Shown piece by piece: positions 10,466 through 21,300 of a DNA stretch of 64,000 bases. The notes beneath the pieces were generated by a model. The model ran no database searches. It worked only from the letters and a program-made list of their open reading frames with translations, and was not told where the DNA came from. The DNA is from Symsagittifera roscoffensis (Eukaryota > Xenacoelomorpha > Acoela > Convolutidae). Location of the stretch: assembly GCF_963678635.1 (NCBI RefSeq), contig NC_087067.1, forward strand, positions 35,231,966-35,295,965, in the 5' to 3' direction. The number at the start of each line of letters is the position of its first letter. Positions within the stretch are counted from its first letter, which is position 1. The position numbers and the translations under genes were made by a program.

Positions 10466-11404
10466 ATGCTGACACAGTATCTGCTGGTCTGTCTAACAAA
10501 AACTGTTATGATTCTCGAGCTTTTTCAGTTATTTCGAAAAAGAAAATTGTTACGTGTCGTGCAGGATCGTATCGAAAATTTAAGATTAAATACTCCGATC
10601 GAAAACTACCCCTCCCAATTCGTTTTTTTACAATTAGGATCGTTACCCACCAAAATCGGCCTATCATACGGTCAACTTCCAATAAAATTAAATTCGTTAG
10701 CAACATGCATTTCCGGGATCATTCTGGTCGAATGGCATACAGTTTTTGTACTTATCATTTTTAGCTCTTACGCTTCAGCGGCAGCCGTACCAGATTTACA
10801 AACCGACCCAGCACTAATCCTACTGGGGGCTAGGGAGTCAACTACAGTTACATCCCACAAGGGCTGCCTACCAACAGACCATGGAACGAGCTTCAAACCT
10901 TCTGGTCGCTTCTTATCGATCCTGCAGAAGTGTGTGGCTCTAAAACAGAAGGAATGTGAGTAGAAGATAAACTTTGCTTCATAGGTGTTTTCAGAATTGA
11001 ATGGATAGAGAATCTACCTGTACTTTTGAGCGCAAGAAAAGCCATGCCAACCATCTTCACTACCGTCTTTTCGCACACGAATTTATGCCGTTTGTGAATT
11101 TTAGAGCCTAAGCTAAGTCCTATCGCGATTCTGACTTGTTGGTCCGATAGTTTTACAGCGCGTTTCGGCAATAGTTTTGGCGATTTCGGCGAATTTTATC
11201 TTATTGAGCTGCCTAATTGTTTCGGCGATAGTTTTAGCCTGAGATTTTTGCAACGGAAGACGTTTAACCATTGGGAGCGAAATCTATCTGGGAACGTCCA
11301 AATCTATCACGGATTTAAATGTGCGGAAACGTTCGCTTCGATTTTACAACAACAACAAAACTTGGATTTATATCGGATAATACATCCACTACATATTTAT
11401 AAAT
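10466..11404. other. Unassigned stretch with one unrecognised frame
   Basis: A plus-strand frame at 10466-10963 (165 codons) has a hydrophobic segment near codon 90-105 but no motif I recognise and no visible splice context. From about 11160 to 11240 there are repeated TTTCGGC and TAGTTTT motifs. I cannot support a gene here. Confidence 0.35.
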
Positions 11405-11797
11405 TTAAGTGACCACTCTTCTTAAAACTCTCGAAGGGAAAATACAGAGTTGTTTTGACAATTTAGTCTTCATAACTCCAGCGTTTCTGGGTCGCAGCGT
11501 ATCCGCGGCATAATCCGTTCTGCGTGGTAGGAGATGATGTAGCTGATGGAGATACCCGGTCTCGGTTATTTTGCGTAGCAAGGCCTGGTCAGATTTGCGG
11601 ATAATTTCGCGAATAGGTTCAATTTCGTCAATAATACCAAAAAATCGTGCTTTGTTCTGAACTCGGTCTATTTGATCTAGTAAATATGAATAGGTACCAC
11701 CCCCAACAGACGCGCAGTAAGATAGTCGAGATATCACCAAAGAATTATAAAGTAATTTCAGGTCTTCCGCTGTATAGTTCAGACGTTTGAGGCGCAA
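11405..11797 (-). pseudogene. 3'-terminal fragment of a LINE ORF2
   Basis: A 130-codon minus-strand frame matches the C-terminal, post-reverse-transcriptase region of CR1/L2/Jockey-like ORF2 proteins. It shows L-K-L-L-Y-N-S-L-V-I-S-R-L-S-Y-C-A-S-V near the start, D-R-V-Q-N-K-A-R, then L-R-P-R-N-A-G-V and the terminal F-P-S-R-V-L-R-R-V. The natural stop is followed on the minus strand by a short (GTT)n tract at 11347-11358, which could be the element's 3' simple-repeat tail. The catalytic reverse transcriptase motifs are absent, so this is a 5'-truncated copy or a fragment. Confidence 0.75.
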
Positions 11798-11841
11798 CGT
11801 TAGCCTAATTCAAGGATTTTAGTGAGTTTTTTAGTGATGAC

Positions 11842-12009
11842 ACTTGTCGACTTGGTAGCGCACCCGCCGACAAGTCGTCTGAATGTTTCACCAAAGGCAA
11901 TTGGCCTCAAGCCACCATATTTTTTCTCCAGCGATATGAGATTTGCACCGAGCAGGAAAGGTTGGATGTTTACCAGAATCTGATTGCTGAGAAGGATATT
12001 GCTTGTGAA
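11842..12009 (-). pseudogene. Reverse transcriptase fragment, related to the REL-type RT family
   Basis: The minus strand encodes Q-P-F-L-L-G-A-N-L-I-S-L-E-K-K followed by G-G-L-R-P-I-A-F-G-E-T-F-R-R-L. This corresponds to the N-terminal part of the reverse transcriptase at 5062-7362 (its M-Q-P-I-A-N-C-R-M-V and R-P-I-G-I-G-E-I-F-R-R-I blocks), but is clearly a different, diverged copy. It ends near 11810 where the other LINE fragment begins. Confidence 0.65.
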
Positions 12010-12194
12010 GCAACTTAGGTTACCATGATAAATTCTGATTTTCGTTCAACAATTTCTTTTCAACTTAATTGTTTTGCGCATTGTTTGCTTGGTCGCCTCT
12101 GTTTTAAAAAATGGAAATTAATTAAGGAAGTTTTGAGTAAGTTTACCGGGCATCCGGTAAGTTTCCTTACACTAACAGACGCTAAAAAAACTCT

Positions 12195-12233
12195 TTTTGT
12201 TTCAGTTTTTGAGTGATTTCAGTTTCAGATTGC
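12195..12233 (+). promoter_or_regulatory. IFT140: 3' splice acceptors just before the IFT140 start codon
   Basis: A pyrimidine-rich tract with AG ends (TTTTTGTTTCAG ending about 12204 and GTTTCAG ending 12228) lies directly 5' of the ATG at 12234, only 5 nt for the closest AG. This suggests that a 5'-UTR intron or a trans-spliced leader is joined just upstream of the start. No upstream exon or promoter could be identified. Confidence 0.4.
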
Positions 12234-12392
12234 ATGGCGCCGATTAATTCCATATTTTTTGATTCTCCAGTGAAATCTATGCATGGAGGAGCTGTTGAAA
12301 GCTTTTGCTTGCATCCGCAATTTCCGTTACTCGCTGTGTCACTTGTGGCTGATGCCGATGCCTGTGGAATCGTTTCCATATATGACCAAAGT
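12234..12392 (+). CDS. IFT140: IFT140 exon 1 (residues 1-53)
   Basis: Starts at an ATG preceded by a splice acceptor and reads [10 protein letters not shown], then H-P-Q-F-P-L-L-A-V, as in the first strand pair of the first propeller. Donor GTAAGT at 12393, phase 0. Confidence 0.88.
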
Positions 12393-15300
12393 GTAAGTCA
12401 CATCGTTTGAGTGATTTAAGTCTGATTTAGCAAAGACCCACACTACTATGACGTAATGAGGAGCCAAAATTTTTATTAGTCTATTTCAATGGCTTCGGAA
12501 AGCCGAGGAAATATTTTGAGCTGCTTTTTTGTGAACCGAAATTTTTTTTACTGAAAATACCATTATAGAGGGTAACTCGGATAATGATCCGAGCTACCCG
12601 TCGATCGATGTTGTTAGTCGATTTTTAAGTTAAGTTATTTTTATTCTAAATGGTCCAAAACACAGTTTTTAAGAGTCGATGAACGTAGTTCAGACTCCTA
12701 TTTTGGTCGCGATGATTTTTTTCGTTTTTTTTTTAATGCAAAGTCTCGAAGTGCTCTAATAACTACAGAAAGTAAATGCCCTTAAGTATATATACTTTTT
12801 TGAGTTCAATTCAGTTTTATCTGCTAAAAAATGGGTCTGTTGGGCTCAGCATTACGTAAGAGGAACTGACGCAAAAAATGCAATCAGTTTTTAGTTTCAA
12901 TAGTGGATTTTAATTTTCAGATTTTCCAGCGAAATGAAAGTTTTACCTATTGATCCAGTGTTCTCAAGTTGAGTTGATTTTACAAAAGTGTCAAATAAAA
13001 CCTGTAAAGCCATACTTTTGTTTACTTGAAATTGTAAATTTGAAATTTTCAAAAAACAAGTCAGATTTGTTTCTTGTTCCTTTCGTTCATTGGCTCTTCA
13101 ACTGTCTGATGGCTAGGTTTCCTTCGTGGCAAGTAGCTGATTTTTGAACAACAGTCAATTTTAGGGATATCCTCTACCGGGATCGGATGTGAAGGTCAGT
13201 GAAACAACGTGCAATACTTTAGACTGGCATCCCAGTAAACGTTTTCTGGCAATTGGATGGCAAAATGGGTATTTGTCCGTTCGAAGTGAAGATCAGACAT
13301 CAGCGACTCATACTGTTGAGAAACAGCACTTGACTGCAATCACAGCTATTGCTTGGGCGGAAACCGCACCAGGCGCTTCAATATGCAGACTGATTACAGG
13401 CGACAAGGTAAAAAAATACGCGGCGCATTTTGTTAAAGAAAATTCTCTAGTGTGAGTTTATTGTATACTTGGTCTGTTATTTTTGATAGAATGGACAGGT
13501 GATGATATGGAAATACGACTTGCGGTCGAGGTCTGGACCTACAATAATGAGTCATAGCAATGTCAAAGATTTTGGAGCCATCAACTGTTGTATTCTGAGA
13601 ACCCTTCAACAACAACAGCCAATGTTAGTTTATCTTATGAGATAATCCTAAATTTGAGGCGCACTTGCTCTCAAGTTTAGTGGTGTGGTTTTGTAATATA
13701 ACATAGGTCGTGTGATTTATAATTCATATTTCTTTACATTTTTAACGTTTTTATAACGCTGGTATGGCCCTATCCAGCTTGTGCACTTACCTAACTAAAC
13801 GGAAGGGCCTCTTTTGTAATTTATTTTTTTTCTTTACATTTTGTTCCGACGAATTCACGAAGTGAAGGTAAGAAAATAGGGTTATTTTCCCCGACTTTGA
13901 TTATCTGAAAGAAATCTCGCATGGGTTGTTGATTGTGGTAGCATATTAAAGACCTTTCAGCCGTGATTTGGGTTGTAAAAATTGCTCAAAAGATGTCGTC
14001 AGCCATGATTTCGGTGGTAAAAGTATCTCAAAAGATGTCTAAGTGTCGAGAAAAATTGGTCTGAGGTTTTCATTTTTCCGACCAAATTTCAAGAATTTTG
14101 ATAACACTGACACCTCAATTATGATGACACTCAATTTAATTAGACTGCAATTTTAAAATTTGTTTTTGCTATAATTACCGCCATTTGTAGCTTTAGAGTG
14201 AAAGTGAACATAGTGGCAACTATTTTGGGCCATGTTTTTTCTTGGGAAAAGGTCTTGAAAAGTTGCTCACCTTCAAACCTGTTTTTGTTGCGGTTCAAGT
14301 TCAATTCAAATTCATTTGCAGAAAAGAAGGTAAACACCGTTCTCTCACTCCTAAACGGCCCGAAAAAATGCGATTGACTTTAGTTTTTAAAATTGACTTT
14401 AACTTAGAGGTCCTAGCGGAAAAAACTATCTATTGATCCACATTTCTTGAAATGGGCTAGTTTTTAAAAATAAAATGTCTAAGATGAGAGATTCCGTAGA
14501 TTGAACAGCTATAAGGTTATATACTGTTTTCTTTGAAACTCAATCGCCAAATCATTTTCTTCCGCCTCCTTGACTTCATTGCCACTTCCCTTACTGTCTG
14601 TTGACAATTCCAGACCCAATTTTGTAGTCGTTTGCTATGAAAAACAACTTGAAAATAGCAAAAAGTATTCTCGTTTCCGATTTTTTATTTCCCTTAATTT
14701 TCATTTTCTTTACTTTAATCATAATGATCGGGATTTTCTGCGGTATTTGCACAGCAACTAGGTGGCCTTTTTCAATTTTCTAAATACCTGTGATTACTGC
14801 AAACTTATTTTTAAGCTTGCGGTTTGCGAGCGTTATCAGATTGGAACAAACAGAATCACTAAATCGTTTAGTTGATTGATTCATTATAAAATTAAACTCA
14901 GCGTCGTATCATGCAAAATTGATGGAGTATTGCGCATGCTTTGGATGACAGATGTGTAGGTTTGGACCTCCTCTTTTTCCCTACCGAAAATTTTTGCTTT
15001 GAAAATCCTCTTTGTCTGCATTTTATTAGGCATAATTGCCAGATCACTGAATCTTCTTGTGATTTCGGCAGTTTTCCCTGTAGTTTTAACATTTTAAAAG
15101 AAATTACTATAACAGTGCACAAAAATAGTTCTAATGGAGCTTAGTCTTTTTTTCTTGAAATGGTCTTTTTTTCACACTTGATTTTTTTCGCCTGGTTTGA
15201 AGTTTAATGATCTTTTATAAATCATAGGTGTGTTAAAGAATGGATGGATCACGCCTACTCATGAAAAACTTATGGTTGGATGAATCGGGCAGCTTAAAAA

Positions 15301-18300
15301 TACGAAATTTGTCGCAATGATTTTCCGTCAATTTTTTTTTACACCTGAATAATGGTATGTATTTTTTGTACTGCTAGTTGCGCTTGAGTAAAGACGACGC
15401 TGATGATTTCATGGTGTCTGAGTTTAACTGAAATTGGACTTTTTTGTTCAGGAACGACATGGCAACTCTGGCTCGAGCAGCAGCCGAGGGAGATGAGCGC
15501 GCACTGGAAATGCTGGTATCCGGTCGAGTCAAGAATCAAAAGGGAAGCAACGCTGCAGACGCTATCAGCTGTTACATGGGCAGTGAAAATGGACATCTAT
15601 TTCACGTGGACGAAAAAGGCAACTACGTAGTCTTGTTCGATTCGAGTCATTACGGTGCAGGAGCAGTTAGACGTCTGCTCATTGGTCCGAACCATCACGT
15701 GCTTGTCGCAGTTACGTCTTCGATGACCATCTACGCATTCGGAATTGAGGGTCACAATTCACTCAAAGAACTTGGTTCGGTAAGGCTGCAAAATTAGGTT
15801 AAACAGTGCTGATTTAGATTAACCGGAGACAACCAAGAAAATTTAAACGCGGTTTTCTCGTATTCGGTTAAAATTTGACAAAAAATGAGAGCAAAATTTT
15901 GTAGCATGAATTTAGTGCATTTTTTTCTCGAAATTCGTTACTAAAATTTAAAGCCAAAATGGGTCATTTATGGTTTTTTTTAGTTCATAAAGAGCTACGC
16001 TGTAACTACCGAGTTAATTGATGAGAAAGTTTTATCTAAAGGATCGTCTTACACAATCCAACAAAGTTCTTGAAAGGTAAAATTTCCAGTAAAACGTTTG
16101 AAATTTGTTTTAAGCAAAGAGTTTGGTTTTTATTTAGTAAAAATGACTGTTTTTGGCTATTAATCTTTAAAATTCTCTTTTACACAGTGTTGGAAATTTA
16201 ACCTTTCTAGAACTTTGTTGGACTGTGCAAGAGGTAACTTTCCCATTAATGAGCTCAGTAATTTCAGCGTGCTTCTTGATTAACTAAAAAAGCCAAAGAC
16301 CCATTTTTGGGGCAAATTTTTGGTTGCGAGGTTCGAAAAATTGCATCATATTAATTCTGGTGAAATTTTATGCAACTTTTCATTTCACTTTTTGTCTAAT
16401 CTTAATCCAATTTGAGAAAAACACGTTTGAAGTTTCAACTTTTTTTGTTTGTTTTGTTCGGGTAATTTAAATCAGCACTGTTTACTGGCAAGCAGGCTTG
16501 ACACTCGCGCAACATAAGTAATGGTGACTCGAAAGTTGTAAATGGCCAAATTTGGTCAATTCGTTGGAGATTTGAAGAAAAGGCCTTTCTGTTTTGCAAT
16601 TTTCCTTTTCTTATTTCAAGTTTGCGAGCAATTCAAGCCGCAATGATTTTTTGGACTGGTTAATTACTTTTACTTTGAGTGATTCTTTTAGGTGCGTCTT
16701 CCAGGAATAAAGATCGAGGCCAACGTGATCTGGGCAGGAGACTCGGCAGTAGCCATCCCCACTGGCCAGAATGTGATCCGGATGTTCTCCACCTCCACAT
16801 TTGACAACTACACCCTGGAACTGCCCCAGCAGACGCCAGAAGAGACCAGGAACCCAACGGGATCAATCTTTGATGCCACCAGCGACGGAAGGGCGGAGAG
16901 AGACATGTTTGCGGCGGGGACTGCGGCTGGAGGAAAAGCAAGTCTTAATGATGAAGTGTTGTCTGTGTCCTATTCCAGTTTCACAAGTTAGTCAAATTTA
17001 TGAAATAATCTTAAGCTTAGTTGGCCTGAATGTGTTTACATTCTTGAGATCACAAAACATCACTGTTTGAGTCAAAACGCAACATGTAGTGATGGAATTT
17101 TTGTACTTAGAACGTTATTGTATGGAGAGGTTAATTTTGAATTGGTTTAGATTTGTTGGTGGCAGGGAGCAAAAATGGCAAACTGTACTTCTGGAGATAC
17201 CAACCGAGCTCAGTCCACTCGAGCGGGACAGACAACGACGACCTACAACTGGACTGGAAGTTGGAAAAGACAGTCCAAGTACAATCTTCTTCTTCCTCCT
17301 CCCCCTCTTCTATGGGGGAGGGGGATGCAGGGAGAGCTACTAATGTTAAGAGTGTAGAGTTGTGTAAAGGGCATTCGTATCTGGCAGTGCAGGCTTCCTC
17401 GGGGGTGACGATTTACGAACAAGCCGAATCGGCCACTGCGTACCACAGCGAGGTATTGATTTTGCTTTTTGAACATCTTTTGATTGCAATACTTTTATCG
17501 ATACAAAATTTATGATTTGGTAGATTAACTAAGTGAACATTCAACCGTCGAAACTTTGTTTACTTTCCGTCTAGCATGCTTAACTTGTTTGCTTCTAGTT
17601 GAGCTGTGTGCAGCTTGGCGCTAAGGAGCTATCTGTGAAGACATTTAAAGTGGACATGGCAGAACAGAGGGTTTTGACTCAGCAGCAGATCAGAGGAGTC
17701 GCCGTCTCAAAGGTATTAAACTTTAAAGACTTTCCGAATGCTCGTCCGAATGCACAAGTTAAAATTACCTCATCAGCTGATTTGATAAGAAAGATTTGAA
17801 CGCTACAAATTAAGTTCGACATTTGACGGAGACGTCAGAGATTTTAACATTGGAACAAGACAAATACCGCTGTGATTATTTCGAAATTTTTATTTTGTTT
17901 TAATTTTTAGCTCAGTAAATTATTTTAGCCCAGCGAGAACGACGATTATTTTTCTGTAAGGAGCAATTTCATTTGAACTAACACAATTGAACTAAATATC
18001 ATAAAATGGCTCTTTTCCAGTCCCCCCCCACCTTTCAAACCGAGTTTTATGTTTGTTTCACGTGTTATTACGGCTAATTGCGTGATGTTACGCTGTAAAG
18101 TATGAAGAACAAATCTGTTCACTGTTGTCGATTTGTTCACCACGTCAAATTTCATTGCATTATAACAACTTTAAATAAGCTTTTCAATATTGAATTTGAA
18201 AATAAGGGGGAACTGGAAAAGAGCCCATAAAACGTTTGCAAAAAACGTCTGATGCTTTTATCCATTAACAATTAATCGAATTGTTTGAAGTGAATTTTTT

Positions 18301-21300
18301 TTCGGATCCGTTTTCGCTTGCTTATTTCGAAGATCCAAATTAGGAAGATCGGGGAGGCAGTCCTTTGATACTGTCGTAGTTGTGACTCGTACCGTACTGT
18401 ATTATGTTTTGCTGTGTGTTGATTAGCAAGCAATTGTGGTGTGGGACGGGGAACAAGCGAGCGTGTACGAGTTGAATCTGGACTCGAAGTCAGGGATTAA
18501 CGATGAGGCCACCAACCACTTCCCCTGCACCTCCTCACAACTGGCAGTGTACGAACAGTCCATATTCAGTCTGGAACCCACCAAGCTACAAGTGCGCAAT
18601 CTACAGGTTAGCACAAGTACAGGAGACAACAGTTGATGCGACAATTGATGCGTTTACTTCTTTCTTTAACACTAAAAAAAACCTTCTTGCTTGTACTATT
18701 AAATTGATGGTTATTTATGTCAGGCAATTTAGAAAGAAAATGATTTCGGCTCGTTTACACGCTTCAATCCGCAAAGAAGTATTTCATTCCGCAAAAAGAC
18801 TTAATAACATGAGTATAAATAACTCGATTGAATACCTGGGAGGTATTGTCATCACAACAAGGAAGTTCGACTGTATTTTGCTGTAGGGAGTAGTGAAGCA
18901 ACTGCTGACCCTGCCGACCAGTTCTGGCTCTGAGAAGAGTGTGGTAGTCACTAGCTTGGACATCAACGGCACCACTCTTGTACTGTCCACTCTCCATTGC
19001 TCCCTGATCCTGTTCAACCTGTCGAAGAGAGAGGCCAAGATGGACAGACCCCAGAAAAACATGAAGCAGCTCATACCCAAACTCACCTTGATCAAGAGCT
19101 GCAAAGTTAACTCAAACGGAAAACTCGTCTCTCTCCTTACTGAAGAGGTATTCACTCAATACTCAAGTGAGGCTTGTTTTAAATGAGAGAGGATTTCAAT
19201 TTTTTTCGGGACAGAAATTAAATTTGGTCACGCTCAAATTTCTTCAAGCTCAAGCTTGATTTTTCAGGGTTTTACTTTTGATTTCTTTTCAAGTTGACTT
19301 CATTTCCTTTGTTTAATAAAGGCAAACTCCTTTACCGAACAGCAAAAGTGTAAAGGTAACGATTGACGTGATTGACTTCTAGTTTCGAAAGTGCCACTTT
19401 AATTTAGAAGTGGTATCGAAAGTTGAAATTAATTGAAATAAAAACTTTTGATCCAGTTCTCAACGTTGGTTAACTTCATCAAAAAAGTGCGAATCATAAA
19501 TTGTTCTTGAAAATCAGAGCTTTAAGGTCTTATATATGTTTTTTCGAAATTAGAATTTAGTTCTTTCTTAAAACAAGTCCAAGTATATTTCTATTGTTTT
19601 GGGATCATGGACTCTTTTTCAACTGTCTGTTCGAGATGTTTCTCATTTAAATTTATTATAGCATCTCTCTTTCAATAGCGCCAGATATAGAGAGTTGTAA
19701 AAGTTCGGACAGACAGAATGAATTAAAAAGAACAACTGTCTAGACATCAACGGAAATGAAAACTGAATTAAACATAACTTCGAAAGTTCATAAAGCAGAG
19801 TTTTGCTCAAAACCTATAACATAGGCGTGCAATTGCATCCGAAGCGTCGAATAGTAAACCTTGAGACAGGAAGTTATTGCCAGGGGTGGCTTATGTTTTT
19901 CTGCGATTAGTCTCCAAATTTTGAATGATTTGATCATCTCCACTTCGTTTTTTTTTGGGGCGGCCTAATCTGTTTTTTTTTTTGTTGAAAATATTTCTAG
20001 ATTTCGATTTTTAAAATAATTTTGCTAACTATTTTATAGTCAATCTGGATGTTCATTGCAGTATTTAAAAATTAGGCTAGCATAATCTGATATGCGACGA
20101 TCTTGCATTTCGTCTTTGGTCTCACAAAAAAGTTCAAGGTTGTTCGGCTTCAGATTTTGCATGCAAAAAAGCGTCGAAAAAGCACTGATTGCTCATTTTA
20201 ATTAATTCTGTCTGTCCGAACTTTTTGCTACTAATTATAGTTCAACAGCATAACCGCAACGTTTTCTTGAGCAAAGAAATCAATTGAACATAGGTTAAAT
20301 ATTGGAACAGACAAAATCATTTAAAAGAGCAACCTGCCAATTTGAGAAATGTTGCGTTCAAATGTAGGTTTAGGTGACCTTGAATTATGCTGAAATGTTC
20401 CGAAATAATCTGTCTATCCAACTTTTTGCAACTGCAAATCTTGCATTTTAAATGAAGCCAATTGTGAATAAATGAAAGCCAAGCTTGCTACAGAAGAGGC
20501 GTCCGTGTGATTTTCATGGTGTGCTTTTCAAAGCATCTTTTCTCAACTCATTTACCATCTTCTCTTGGTAATTGCTTTTTTCTACTTCATTATAAAGCAA
20601 AGAATTTGTTTACGATTATATTTGTATAATATATGAGGATTATTTTTTTGTCTCTGAGACCTAAATTTCTATTCCAAACCGAGGGGCAAATTAAATGTTC
20701 AAAATTTTCAGGATTTGACTCAAGGTGGAAATGTGGGCGAGGCCAGCTCTCGTTTGTACTTGTGGGACACGGAAAGTGACAGTGTGGTGTTCCACGACTT
20801 CTCAACCGAGCGAGTGGCGTCGGCTTCTAGGCCGTTCGGCTTAGAGCCCTCTTCAGCCCAACAAATAGATGATGATGACATACTTTCACAAGACTCAAAT
20901 GATGCGCTCCTTTCGTCCAATCACGACGTCAAGCGAGAATTGAGTGGTTCTGGTGCATCCTCTAAGGGCCTGGGAGGACGAATACCGGTCTCCCACTTCT
21001 GGAGTTCAGAGGACCCGAGGCTGCTGACGTGCGAGGCGATGAAAGTGGAGCCCAAAGGAATGTCCACTTCGGTTAGTTCAACCTAGTTACACTAGTTTTG
21101 CAGAAAGAAAGGTGAAACTGTTTCGATTTAAATAGAGATTTAATTTATTTCATTTTTTAGGAGTAATGAAAAATAATATAGGTCTTAGTGTTTTTTTTCG
21201 AAAAGTCTTGAAAGGCTTGTTCTCGATCAAGTTTGATTTCTCGCTGTTTGACGTTTGGTTTCTTTTTAAGTTCACTTGATTTCCTTTGTTTAAACTAGCG

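Noticed and set aside
9750-10963. Three overlapping plus-strand frames of 147-165 codons
   Set aside because: No recognised motif; two of them run through the tandem duplication. Kept only as an unassigned stretch.
15240-15320. Coding-looking frame before exon 4
   Set aside because: No donor site keeps frame with neighbouring IFT140 exons and exon 3 joins exon 4 correctly without it.
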